DNA of 64,000 bases from Thamnaconus septentrionalis. Its lineage: Eukaryota; Chordata; Actinopteri; Tetraodontiformes; Monacanthidae. How positions within the stretch are numbered: the stretch's first letter is position 1; every line of letters starts with the position of its first letter. The translations under genes and the position numbers were made by a program. The stretch is taken from positions 8,509,001-8,573,000 of the forward strand of contig CM020513.1 of assembly GCA_009823395.1 (NCBI GenBank). The letters are read 5' to 3'. Below are positions 1 to 12,274 of this stretch, one piece after another. Under the pieces are notes generated by a model. That model was not told the DNA's origin. It saw only the letters and a list, made by a program, of their open reading frames with translations, and did no database searches.

Positions 1-1189
1 CCCAGACGGTCGGGGAACTTTTAATATCCCCCAGCTCCGATTCGCACGAAATGAGCACGAAATGATCAAGCGATATTGCATATTGATTTTCTTTTTTTTC
101 TCTTTTTTTTATAAAGAGAGAGAGAGAGAGAGATAAAGAAATCACGCAGTGTTGTGTTTTTTTTCTTTTCATTTATTTACTTTAAGACGCTTGGAAATGC
201 CCGAACTAATCCGTGGGAGTTTTTTTGCTCGTGTGATCCGTGGTGCTGAAGTGACAGCTCCGCATTTAAGCTTTCCATGATTTGTGCATCCCCTGATGTG
301 AGGCAAGATTATACAGCTTTTGTTTTTGCCATGTGCATTGCATTTTTTACATACAGTCGTGGCAGCGCAAAGAGGACAGGGCCAGGGTGGAAGGACAACA
401 GAGAAGACAGGAGATATTTTCTTTTTGAAAGGTGGAAGAGAATTGTTGAAAGTAGAGCTTCACAGTTAGTTAGTCTATAGTCTGCCAACTGATACCGTGG
501 CTGATCCGCTTCCCCCGAACACTATTGCCAGTAATTTAACACAACTAGTTAGAGTTGATCTTCTTTTTTTTAAATTAAACATCACACAATTAGCTCCAGA
601 ATCCATTGTGACTATACGTCAATTATCAGATCGTTTATGAGTCAACTAGAAATCAACAGTGATGCAGGGTCCAGTGAAGAACAAGCCAAACCATCCTCTC
701 TCCAACAGAGTGAGACTGAAACTGCTGGTTGGTGTGATGCAGCGTGGATGTTCCCAGTCTTATGCCACGTTGGTGAAACCAACCCCAAGTCATTTTTTAT
801 TTTTTTTTCTAATTTTCAGCAGGAGCCCTTTGGCTCTCAACTCTATTCAAGTCACCATTTATGGAAATGACAAAAAATGGGTGCGAGATATGACTTCCTG
901 ATACTTTCTAATTTTCCACAAGATGTTGATGCTTGGCTTCACTGGAGCGCAGAGATCAGATTCTCCTCGTCTCAGTTTCTCATAAACCTTGTGAGGATAA
1001 AGAGGGTCTAAAAATAGGAAGGAGAGTAAAGGAGCAGATGGCTGAAGTGAGACGTCTTCATTCTTAACCTGTTGAACTCTCCACCCTTTGACCTCATATG
1101 CGTGCATGGATTCAGTAGATATACATGCACAACAGACTCCTCCTGTCTGTTGTCTCTGTTGCTTCATGTCCTTTTGTCTCCTCCCACAG
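1..1189. other. Sequence upstream of the first recognised neto2 exon
   Basis: No exon could be supported here. The first neto2 coding exon should encode a short signal-peptide start ending in codon phase 1. Several ATGs occur (for example 277 and 331), but none is followed by a hydrophobic run and a convincing donor, so that exon is either in this stretch unrecognised or left of the window. A short GA-dinucleotide run lies near 116-132 and several T-rich tracts are present. Confidence 0.5.
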
Positions 1190-3680
1190 TTTGGATGTTT
1201 CTCCTGTTCATCGAGGAGGGATTCGCTCTGGCACAAAAGACTAAAGGTGAGAACGGCAAGTTGGCCCCCTTACAAAATAAAAGGACAGTGATAAGCACAA
1301 AGTGTTTTCCAAGTCCCGTATCATACGCATTTTCGGATCTCTATTTGTAATCGGAGACAAAGTCATTGGAGTGAAATTTATATATTTATATATTTATATA
1401 TTTTCGCTTTTGGCTAAAGTCAGTGCTTTGTTGTGCTGTTGTACTGTTCCAGTGGATGGACTCAACCTGAGACAACCTATTTTTAACTTGTACAAATGGC
1501 AATAAATATCTAATCTAATCTCATCTGATATAATCGACTATCCACGTGTTGGTAAGATGGCAAAAACGAGGTGCAGGGGGAGCATTGTCACAAACCATGG
1601 AGATGAAGAAATACCCTTTTTGACATCACAAAGGGCTGATTTCTAGAGCTGTGTTTTTGTTTTGCACATTACCAACCAAACAGCGGAACAGCAACAGTAG
1701 CGAATGACCGACTTTCCTCTTTTTCTTTGCCACTTCACTGACAGACTCCAGACAGTTTATTGTCAGAGAACACTGGCACAGATCTTTAATTCACCCGAAG
1801 ATAGGTCAAGTTTTATCACCTATATCGTTTTATAGCCGCCCTTTCACTGCAGCAACTGCGATTTTCTTGGCTGTCGCACTGATTCAGATGGAAAGGTGGC
1901 GGCGGCGGCAGCAGCAGATGGGGTTAAACCATCTGAGCGACCGGATCGGTCTCGTCACTGTGGAAACTGGGTGCGAAACACAGATGGCGGCAGCTTCAGC
2001 TCTCCAAACTATCCCCAAACGTACCCTCCGAACAAGGAGTGCTTGTACGTGCTCGAAGGTAACTGGGAAAAATGCACCTGAGGAACCTGCAGCGGTTGTA
2101 AACTTGGGTGTGGATTTTGAATTAAATCCAATAAAATTCCCCTTTGGATCTTTGGAACTTTGGATTGTAGTTCTATGGTCTTCTAAGTTACAAAAATGTA
2201 AAAACTTTTAGAAATGTTTAAAATCTTTTAATTACCACGGGTGCATGAAAGAAACGTCCGACCTGCTTTAACTAAAACTTCAAATTAAGAATATCCATAA
2301 AACTGAGTGAAAAATCGGAAAGAAAAATGTGTTCTCAGCACAGTTCTGCACAGTATAAATATTTCCAGTAATCACGTCCTTGGCTGCAGATCTGACACTT
2401 CCATGTTCTCCTCAGCCCTGCCACGTCAGAGGATCGAGCTGCTGTTTGATGAGAAATTCTTCATCGAGGCTTCCTTTGAGTGTCGCTTCGACCACATCGA
2501 GGTGCGGGACGGCCCGTTCAGCTTCTCGCCTCTCATCAACCGCTTCTGCGGCTCGGTCAGTCCCGGGCTGGTCCTCTCCAGTGGGCGATTCATGTGGATC
2601 CGCTTCTTCAGCGACGACGAGCTGGAGGGGATTGGTTTCGGGTCCAGTACAGTTTCACCGCAGGTCAGTACGTGGTAAAGAGGATGGTTTGGTTTTGAAG
2701 GAAATGTCCTTCCAGTGCTCGCTGGATCTTCAGTCAGTTGTCTCACATTGGCAATTTGGTTTTTTGAATGTGACACGATGTTTGAAAATGAATTTACTGA
2801 GAAAAGCAGAGAGCTTTAAGTTCATAGCATAGGATAGACTGAGATGGTTCGGATATGTACAGAGGAGGGCAGTGAATATGTCAGTGGTCGTAGAGGTCTA
2901 GATTAAGGAAAATGAGATTTATGGGTGTATTGATGGAGGACATGAAGTTAGTTGGTGTGAGAGAGGAGGATGCAGAGGGTTGGTTGGAGGCACATTGGCA
3001 TTACAACTGGAAAGAAACAAAAATGTATTTTCCAAAAAACCCACAAATTACTTCTTTCTGTGAAGTATCTGTGAATATCATGGTGTGGTATGACAGCTGT
3101 TAAGGAAGGATAGAAAGGATCTGGCTAAGTTGAACAAAACAGCCTCATTGGTATTCATCAAATTGGCAATAATTAAAACTAGCGCTGTAGAGGTTAACAC
3201 GTTAAAACTCATTTTATTGGCACTAATTTTTTAACGAGCAATTAAAGTCTGCGATTAAAATTTTTAATCGACTGACAGCCCTAATTAAAACAAATTATAA
3301 TAAAATACACTTGCCATGATCATGTGACAGCTCACTTTCTTTTTTTTCTGAAAGACCCCGAGTTCCACCTGCACGTCGGAGGACTCCTAAACCCAATCCC
3401 CGGTACAGTCAGAGCCACACGACCAGTTTTGTCTCGGCTTTGTGCTTGCTTAAGTGAGAACGAGCTTTCGCCTCTAATCCCCACCTTTGCCTCTGTATTC
3501 ACCTCGTGTCGCTGTCTGTGGGTCAGACTGCCAGTTTGAGCTTTCGGGAGCCGACGGCCTGATCCGATCCAGTCAGGTGGAGGAGGAGTACAAAATGAAG
3601 CCCGACCAAGCCGTGGACTGCATCTGGACGATACGAGCTCCAAAGAATAATAGGGTGTGGATCTATCCATCTATCTACAG

Positions 3681-3731
<51 letters not shown>

Positions 3732-6700
3732 CTAAAAAATAATTTAATGCATGCAAAATGAACTTGACAGTGACATGCAGCAAGTTATTTGCCCTTTTAA
3801 CTTTACTGATAGTACGAATACAGCTTTGTGCAAATTCACCTTATGCAACGTGAACCATTACATTTGACCGTCAGACATGAGTTTGAATGATTGCACCGGC
3901 TTAAGATAACATGCAGTGTTAGAGGGTAGTGGGTCATGAGCCTTTGGGTCGTTGACTGCATGAGAAGTGAAGAGAATTTAAAGCCCATGCCTTTTTGGCT
4001 CGTTCCAGATCTACTTGAGATTCCTGGAGTATCAGATGGAGAATTCCAACGAGTGCAAGAAGAACTTTGTGGCGGTTTACGATGGCAGCAGTGCCATCGA
4101 GGACTTGAAGGTAACGCAACGATAGCCGGAGACCAGCGTTTTCCCTCTTCCCGTCTCGCAAATACGTAGCAACTGTCCTACAGACCTTGGCGTCGGTGAG
4201 ACGACACATCAGGCGCGGCGGGGGGCAATAAAGAGATGTGTGGTTTCTTTGCAGGCCAAGTTTTGTAGCACAGTAGCTAATGACGTCATGTTGGACACCG
4301 GTGTGGGAGTTGTGAGGATGTGGGCCGATGAAACGAGTCGTCTCAGCCGTTTCCGGATGCTGTTTACTTCTTTTGCCGACCGTGAGTCCCTCCTTCCAAT
4401 TGTCGTTAACCTTTGCCATTCTACGTTGTGTGTGCGCCGCTGTAGTGTGACACACGGTGGCCGACAAGGGCCAAACGCAATACAACTGCCTGATGGGCCT
4501 GAGTTGGCGAAAACAGCTGCAGTTGTGGAAACGATGCAAATAACACAAAGTCTAAACACAAGTCTAAAAAACAAGGTATAAAAAGAGGATTGTGGTGCAA
4601 ACGAAACGAAACGAAACGTGCTGCAAGACATAAAAGATAGACTTGATCATCAAATGAGCTGCAAACAGAGAAGCGATGCAAAACACAACGGATGCAAACC
4701 AAGAAAACACATAAAAGAAAACGCTGCATAAACCAGTCACTACGACGCAAGTGCTCCAAACCTGCAGGGGGCGCTCTTAGCGGAACAGCTCAATGGAGAG
4801 ACCCACAGGTAGCTACTCTAAACTTTCTAGTCAGCCGTCCTGGGTCTACCTGTGTGTCTCTCCATTGAGCTGTTCGGCTAACAGCACTTCTGTTGTCGTG
4901 ACTGGTTGATGCAGCGTTCTTTTGTCTGCATCTGTTGTTTGCATTGCTTCTCTGTTTGCAGCGCATTTGATGATTAAGTAAATGTTTTTATGTCTCGCAG
5001 GACCTCTTGTTGTACCTTGTTTAGACTTGCGTTTGTGTTTGTGAATTTGCATCGTTTCCATACCTGCGGCTGCTTTCGCCAACTAAGGCGAAAGCTGACT
5101 TTGGCCCTTGTCGGCCACCGTAGGGACAGGCCCTGTAAGAGCAACCTCCTGTGGTCTGCTCTGATAATTGCAAAGGGTTTTTATTACTCTCGGTGGCTGC
5201 ATGCAAACAGTGCGTCATAAAAAAAAACAAAGCACTCTTCTTAACGAGGTGGTTTAGCCAGACGGTTTAGCCGGGTTTTAATAGAAGGCGGATTGATTTG
5301 CTGTTAGTGCTCATTCTGATTACTCCTTCGGTGTTACTTATGCTTTTTGTGTTGCAGCTCCCTGTGTGGGCAGCACGTTCTTCTGCCACAGCAACATGTG
5401 CGTCAACACCTCTCTGGTGTGCAACGGCATCCAGAACTGTGTCTTTCCCTGGGATGAAAGCAACTGCAAAGGTATTTGTGGGTTGTTTATTTTTGCTGCA
5501 CCACCACCACCACCACCACCACCACCACTCTTCTTCGCAGCCGCCAACATCACCCCCCAAAAAAAATTAATCTGCTGAGCCACTGCGAAGGGCAGCAAAT
5601 TGTGCCACATTGAAGATGATGCATGTCTGACTCTGTTGTGTCACATTGAGCCTCCTTGGGGATCCGCAGCAAGAAAAAGCTTCTAGACGCAAGCAGCGGG
5701 ATGCTCACCCCCAACCCCCCACCGCCCCAACCCCGCATGCTTTGTCCTTCCTTTCAAACGCTGTTCTCCACCCTGACAACACAAAGCTTAATGATGTAGC
5801 GCTGGAAAGTCCAGACTCTCCCTCTGAAACGTCCTCTTGGCAGGACATCGGCCATTTCTTCATCTTTATTGGCTCTTTGATATAAGTGACTCTCCCCCCA
5901 ACGCACCCCCGCCCCGCCCTACCCCGTCCGACCGCACCCACCCACACACACACACACACACACGCTGCTCCCAGTTGTTTATTGGCACCCCAATTTTTTT
6001 GAATGGCTGTTAATCTTGAAGTCAGAAACCCGAGTTGTTCCAGGAAAAACCCCGAGTGCCAGACTGTCCCGACGGCAGCGGCAGCCACAGTATGACTAAT
6101 GTGACTCTAACCGTCCCTCTTAATTCATCCCTCTTTGTCTTTGCCCCCGTCATCCGTCGTCCATCCTCAGAGAAAAAGAGCAAAGGCATTTTTCACCAGA
6201 TCACAAAGACGCACGGGACGGTGATCTGCGTGTCCACGGGGGTGGTGCTGCTGCTCCTCGTCCTCTCCGTCCTGGTTCAGGTCAAACAGCCTCGCAAGAA
6301 GGTAAAGGAGACAAATGGAAGGAGCGTTTGATCAACGAGTGTTAACGAGACAGAGAAGCTATGTCATTATTATTCATCTATTATTTGGAGGTGTTGGTTC
6401 GAAAGAGCAACCTGTTCCAACGGGGAGACCTGCAGGAGGTGTTTGACCCTCCGCACTACGAGCTCTTCACCCTCAGGGACAAGGTCAGTTTGGATTCTGA
6501 TGTTTCTGTGTAATAATTCCAATAACTTGTTTTCTAGACATGATAGGTTCTAGACATGTGGGCTAGCGTTTTTATTTTTGTGGAATAAATTGGGTTCATG
6601 ATAGGGTAAAAAAAAAAAAAAGTGGCTGCTGTGACTCCACCAGTTGAGAACCACTGCTCCAACTGGAGTTGCCAACCGTCCCTTAAAATACAGAATTGTG

Positions 6701-7730
6701 CCGTATTTGACAATGAAGTGGTGCGCCCGTTTTGAATCGACACGGGTTTGTCCCATATTTCTAGCATAAGTTGTCTGAAACGTAACTTTGTTTTCGATGC
6801 AAACTCACGTTCATTTCCATAGAGTTTGCTTTTAAAATCGTAATCTACCTAGCTACAGGCAATACCATTGCGCTAACCATTGACAATAACTGCATACTGG
6901 CTGCCTAGCTTGCGTAGAGTTGGCTATGAATCAGGATCGCTTGTTCTTTTCAGCTTTATTTATTTAATTCCTTTGTAAAAGCCGTCCATCCTGCACTTTA
7001 TTGATTGTGGTGTACAAAATATATTCAACTAAAAGATTTTAATACGATTAAAACATTCATCTTATTTCTAATGTCTATTGGGAACAAAGCAGTTCAAACT
7101 ATATGAAGCATATACTTTTTTGAAACCCTGTTTTAAGTAATGATTTACCACTACTGGCGAGCCACTGGCCTGTGACGCTCATGGCCCCAGGCACTGCGGG
7201 AAGCCTCCTTCATTTGTCTGAATGAGAGCTGGCTACAGCAGCCCCGACTGAAACTAATCTGCCGCCTTCAGGAAATGTCCGGGGATCTGCGGGAGCTGTC
7301 GGAGGAGCTCCAGTCCCTGCAGGCGCTCCGACGATCGTCGTCGGGCTCCCGCTGCATCCACGAGCACCACTGCGGCTCCCAGCCGTCCCTCAACTCCGTC
7401 AAGGCCGGCAAAGGCGCGCACGCCTTCGGCCGGGGCTCCATGGAGCTGCCGCCCTTCCGGGGGGAGTTCCAGACCGTCTTCCCGCCCGTCGGGGAATTCA
7501 ACAGCAGCCTGCGCAAGAAGAGCTGGCCCAGCGTCAAACCGGGCCGCGCGTACGGCCACCACCACGGCTTCCTGGGCGACCGGGGGCTGGGCCGGCAGGA
7601 CCGCGTGATGGAGGAGGACGAGGAGGACGAGGAGGACGACGGCAGGTACGACGTTTACGTCCGCCGGGCGGGGAGCAGACGCGGGAACTTTGAGATGGCT
7701 CAGCAAAGATCCTTGTCTATGGACTTCTGA
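1190..7730 (+). CDS. neto2: Neuropilin and tolloid-like protein 2 (NETO2), first exon missing
   Basis: Single-pass auxiliary subunit of kainate-type glutamate receptors in the synaptic membrane. Exons: 1190-1246, 1888-2058, 2416-2663, 3355-3402, 3527-3654, 4009-4110, 4255-4381, 5358-5471, 6171-6301, 6391-6483, 7272-7730. In order they encode the end of a signal peptide ([11 protein letters not shown]), CUB1 ([25 protein letters not shown]), CUB2 ([31 protein letters not shown]), an LDL-receptor class A module ([17 protein letters not shown]), a transmembrane helix ([15 protein letters not shown]), and a cytoplasmic tail with [21 protein letters not shown], an acidic run and the end SLSMDF. 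The tail resembles NETO2 rather than NETO1, which ends in a PDZ-type motif. All exon phases agree except exon 2416-2663. Its 248 bases should be a multiple of three, and the frame must slip by one base near 2639 to regain the conserved RVQYSF stretch. The start codon is not identified. Confidence 0.9.
2834..2995 (+). mobile_element. RTE-type LINE ORF2 C-terminal relic
   Basis: Translated pieces read RWFGYVQRR and then, in another frame, [21 protein letters not shown] recognise this as the C-terminal end of a reverse transcriptase ORF from RTE/Rex-like LINEs that are frequent in fish. It is frameshifted, internally deleted and confined to a neto2 intron, so it is a dead fragment. The family name is from memory and was not checked. 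Confidence 0.55.
3180..3283. mobile_element. 104-bp hAT-like MITE with perfect 8-bp target duplication
   Basis: Begins TAGCGCTGTAGAGG and ends as the reverse complement of TAGGGCTGTCAGTCG. The eight bases ATTAAAAC occur directly before (3172-3179) and directly after (3284-3291). Short terminal inverted repeats with an 8-bp duplication fit hAT-type non-autonomous elements. It lies in a neto2 intron. A one-ended relative starts near 35612. Confidence 0.75.
3667..3735 (+). repeat. TCTA/CTAT tetranucleotide microsatellite
   Basis: Near-perfect tandem CTAT units, interrupted by ACAG and one TTTA. It starts about a dozen bases after the neto2 splice donor at 3655. Confidence 0.9.
4455..5120. mobile_element. 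Long fold-back (palindromic) element in a neto2 intron
   Basis: The left arm starts CGGTGGCCGACAAGGGCC and the right arm ends with its reverse complement. The similarity continues through the arms (for example GGAAACGATGCAAAT-type stretches on both sides) to AGCTCAATGGAGAGAC near 4787 and its complement near 4859. Arms of about 300-330 bp surround a spacer of roughly 35 bp. It looks like a MITE or fold-back transposon. It codes for nothing, and the reading frames within it are mirror shadows. Confidence 0.8.
5499..5528 (+). repeat. (ACC)n microsatellite
   Basis: About ten ACC units in the neto2 intron that follows the LDL-receptor class A exon. Confidence 0.9.
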
Positions 7731-8082
7731 TGCCGCTCAGTCCTGCAGCTTTTAAACCCTTGCCGCAGTTCAGGGGCGCGGAGAGGGAGCGTCTGACCGT
7801 GACCCTCTTACGAAGATCAGTTTGAAGAAGAACAAAAAAAAAAAAGAGCCGATGACTGATTTCTCTTCTCCAAGAGCTTCAGCACTGCCAACTGTTCTGG
7901 GACACAGACACAACTTATTGTTTACATGGGAACACAGACGATGATACTGTGTGTTGTCCATACTTTCTGTCAGATACGTTGTCCTGCAAGGTAGCTACAT
8001 TTTATTGAAATAGCAGAGTGTCAACCTTACAATGAGGGGAAAAGAATCTTCTTTGTTGAATCTGTTCATACATTCGCTGAAT

Positions 8083-8088
8083 AATAAA
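8083..8088 (+). promoter_or_regulatory. Poly(A) signal AATAAA, likely neto2
   Basis: Canonical hexamer about 350 bases after the neto2 stop codon. Assigned by position only. Confidence 0.5.
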
Positions 8089-10026
8089 TTGTTCAACCTC
8101 TGCACCACCACTTGAGAAAAACATTGTTGCCTTTGACACTGAGTCATTTTCTTAATGGTAGCGATAAGATTTCCGCCAGCAATTATATTGTAAAGAGCAG
8201 ATCTTGGCTTTATGTTGTTTTACAAGTGAAACAGAAGGAGCGAGGGCTTGAGTGACTGGGCCAGTGTCTGCCGCTGTAATAAGGAGTCACTCTCTTGACC
8301 AATCTTGGCACAGTTTACAAGAAGGAGCCCAGCCTCTTCCTGGACATTGTTTTTCAGTCAGGTTTGGATGCAAGTTACCGATGTTCCAAAGTCACTGTAT
8401 CCTTTAAAAGTGAAAGTAAAACTTCATTCAGAAACAAAGTCGCTACATATTAGCGCTATGCTACCTAAAAGCAGAAGAATTCCTGGGCAGGTCGCCTGAT
8501 ATTCCTGAGGACTGTTCAGAAGATGTGAGAGAAAAGCTGTGATGAAAAAAGAAAAAAGAGGGATGAGTTTCTTTTTTTGCACTTGTTTTTTTGTATACAC
8601 ACGTGCGTCCTGTGAATTGGAATGTGATCCAAAAAGTTAGTATGTTTAAATGTGCCCTCTAAAAGTTTAGTGGGCACATTTAAAATACGTGGGTTTTTTT
8701 GTTGTTGTTGTTGTTTTTTTTCAACAAAACATCTTGTAAACGATCTAATGACTAACCAATGTGATGACATTAAGTAATTAAAACATGGAACCATAATGTT
8801 GCCATTTCATATTCCAGGGCAACAGGTGCAAGTGAGCAATAATAACACAGTGTCCAATAAAAAAGTGTGAATCAGCTGATCAGATGGTGAAGAGAAACTA
8901 AATGCAGCAACAGAAGTCATGTGAGAATACTGACATCACTCGCTGGCCAGATGTTTCCCGGGATGTTTTTTTCTCAACTGTGAATGCTTATTGGTCTGCA
9001 TTGGTCAGAATTAGCGCACGGGATAAATTCCACTCGGTGCCTCATTCCATAATGCACAGCATGGCTGACTCGACCTGGTTTGCTGGTGAGTGCAGGGGTG
9101 AAAGCCACTGAAGATTCTACTCAGACAGGATCACTATCCTGGAAAGAGTGTCTACTGAAATTTGGGTCAAAGGTGTAAAAAAAAAAAAAAAAAAAAAAAA
9201 AGTTATTCATTGAATGGAAACCCTCTGGTGGCAGTCAAAGGCAGAACGAGTTTCATCTCCCAACCGTGAGAAGACCTCAACTACCAGAATGCAATGCTTC
9301 CTGCTGCACAGCTGCTGCTGTTGCTTCCTTCCAAGGCCACACCCACTTCCTCCCAGAAAGAGCTGGAGCAAGTAGAGCTCTCATGGAACAGCAGTAAATG
9401 AGACAGAGTAGAGAAAAAACACCTTTTTTAGACGCTAACGACGGCTAGCTAATGGGTGAAGTATTGCTGGGAGGGCTGCTTATGTCCTTCAAATGCTATT
9501 GGCTAACAAATAAGCGTGAGCTACATGCTACCTAAAGTCGAGAACTGAGCAGCTGGATGGATGTCCTGATGCTACTTGGTTGCAATTCTGGAGATCTAGA
9601 AGATTTAAGCGTGTGTGATTTAACTGTGAAAATCAAATCAATAGATATTTGCTCCACGTTGCTTAAAATCAAGGACTAATGCCAAGGCAGAAGTACGTGC
9701 AGTTGTGATGGTAGGAAAACATGATCGGATTTTAATAGAGTGCAGAGTTTTTTTTTATTATTGCTCATTGCAAAACAAGTGTGTCACGTCAACAGGAATC
9801 TGAGGATGTGAGCTCTCCGCTAAAGGTGAGTCACACAGACAGACATGGCCTTACCGGTGGTAAATTTTAAATTTTGTTTTTATTGACAGCATGGTGAGTG
9901 ACATATTAACCACGCTTACAGCTTGTGAAAACACCGACCTGTCCGGCACTGCGCTAAAAAATATTTTCCATTCGTTTTCAGCAGGACGCCTTTTAGTAAC
10001 CCTGCAGCATTTGTTGACAGGCACGG

Positions 10027-10096
10027 CTTCTTCTTCTTCTTCTTCTTCTTCTTCTTCTTCTTCTTCTTCTTCTTCTTCTTCTTCTTCTTCTTCTTC
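10027..10096 (+). repeat. (TTC)n microsatellite
   Basis: About 23 uninterrupted TTC units. It gives spurious poly-Ser and poly-Lys reading frames. Confidence 0.95.
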
Positions 10097-12274
10097 CGAG
10101 TTATGTCCATGGATGTATTATTAGAACTGGATACCGGACTGGCCATATGGCAGCTCACCAATTTTACCAATGGCCACTCGAAGTACTGACGACTGTGACC
10201 TGAAACGCGATTCAAAGCAAATCTTTCTATCGTAGATTTTTTTAGTTATGGTCTTTTAGTCATTTTAAAAAATGATGAAGGCCAGAAAATCACCAGAATA
10301 GAGTTTATTGCTAGCGTGACGTCACAACATCGATCGTACGTGCTGCTGTGTCTCAGCTCGTTCTGATTGGCCAAATAGATCATGTGAGTTACAGAGGCAT
10401 GATGGGAAGTCACACTACTGCGCACGCTCTATGGGCCCATTCACGCAGAAGTTAAAAACCTTTTCGGCGTAGGCACTGCGTGCGAGCTGCTTCATTGAAA
10501 GGAATGGGCCGCCATCTTGGACTCTGGCGGCCTGGTTTTGTCACATGAGATACAGCAGCGCAAACTTGTCAGATGGAGACGCACCGCTCGATTGAGGTGA
10601 ATGGGCGAATAGAAACTCTAGAAGGCGAAATGTGCCGGCCTTGGTCAGCCCTCGCGAGAGGCCTCGTGTCCAATCAGTGGTCTTGCAAGTGACTGTTGTA
10701 GAAACTTCTTTAGAAACCCACTGCCGACAATGCAGCTTGCCTATACATAGCCGTTTTAATGTTGTGGCAGTAGTTTCTTACTTTTTAGTTTGCAAGCTCG
10801 ACTTCTTAATCACCGCCAAGCCCGAGGGCAAGGACATTCAGAAATGCAGAATCCCAGACTCACAGGCTGCAACGCCGCTGTCAGCGACTCAGTGCAATTT
10901 ATTCATCGTATTCAGAAAATTCACTGGGCAGATGATTAATGGGGGAAAGTATGCGAGCGCATTGCCAAATAGGAACATGCAGCGAGGTGGCTGCGCCACA
11001 GCTGTTTTCCTTATGTCCCCCAAATCTTTTATTCATTTCTTGGTTTGACCTGAAAAAAAAAAGAGAGTTGTCTGTGGCTGCTCATGGTGCTCCGCCTGGA
11101 CAAGTCCACACATGACGCATTGCCTTTTGCTCCATAATTACAAAAAGGCACCATATGTGGGTCACGTAAACTCAATCAGGTCCATAAATGTAGGTGAAGC
11201 TGCATGTCGTAGTCACGATCTGATAAGCCAATCTCGGCCTCTTAACAGCTCAGCCTCTGTCGAATGCACCAGCCGAAGCAAGTTCGCACCGAGTCCAGGC
11301 GTTCAGACCGGAGCAAATCTGATCTGCGAGACTGCCTCCAATTCAAAAACCCATGCATGTGCTTATGTCTGCAGCAGATAGTTGATCAAGTCTTGTGTAA
11401 CTTGTTTTGTTGGGGTTTTTTTCAGTCGCATGCCTCGTCCCAGGTGAACCAGGTGCACCCAAGCAAAGGACCGAAGCGAAGCCACGAGTCAGAGCGAGTG
11501 TGCAGGTCAGGTGTCCGCTTACATAAGAAGAAACAGGCTCGTCTGAGGGCTGCCAATTATTCACAGCTGCTTTAATTGGCAGAAGGGGAAAACACAGACC
11601 CGGACGGGTCGTCTCAGCTCGCAGTAAAACGACATTTCTGTACAGCGCGTGCCTGCGTTGTTGTCCCAGCGCAGCAACACACGTGCGAGCCTCGTTTTTT
11701 TTTGTTTTGTTTTTTACGCGACATTTTTACAAGAGCAGGTTTGCTCTTCTCGCAGGCACGCCACTGCAGAGCAATCGTGTTCCCACAGTTAACTGCAGGA
11801 CCGGCCAATTCATGCTGCACCAACAGCCATCGTTACATCATCTCAGTTGCCGCGTGACGGTGATTACCGGGCAGCAGAAGAACACGAACCCAACAGGTTT
11901 GCCATCATTCTTGTCTTTCCCAACAATAAGTGCACGACATAACATTTTGGAAAAGGTTATAAACGTCTTAATTGAAGAGTACAAAAACACACGACGTCAC
12001 ATTCTAAGCAAAAGTGAAACACCAGAACGACCGCCTTGACATAAAACGGTGCGATCAAATTAATTTCTTTAAATTAGCGTGAGGTACTTCGGAAAACTCC
12101 TGAAAACAAACAGAAAAACTAACTCAGTCTCGGGACAAACTCCCAGAGTTCCTTCGTCTGTACCCTGTTTTTTCAAATTCTCTTACTTCCAATGTGCATT
12201 TTGTGCATCCGTTGAAACTGCAGTACAGTCCGGTATCAAGTGCAAAAAAAAAAAAAAGTTCAAGTGTGCAGCTA

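Larger units (their letters stand above)
7731..12274. other. neto2 3' UTR and intergenic region to tmem116
   Basis: The neto2 3' UTR probably ends after the AATAAA at 8083-8088. Beyond it I find no exon-like coding sequence on either strand. The stretch holds an A-run at 9177-9200, a TTC microsatellite at 10027-10096, and otherwise unremarkable sequence. Any tmem116 3' UTR lies at the right end, but no convincing poly(A) signal was picked for it. Confidence 0.5.

Noticed and set aside
277..480. 67-codon frame proposed as the neto2 first exon
   Set aside because: No signal-peptide character and no donor of the required phase.
3934..4631. Minus-strand reading frames of 140-200 codons
   Set aside because: They span neto2 exons in antisense and the fold-back element; the mirror frames at 4990-5230 come from its other arm.
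7254..7706. 150-codon reading frame on the minus strand
   Set aside because: It is the antisense shadow of the GC-rich last exon of neto2, with repetitive composition and no family resemblance.
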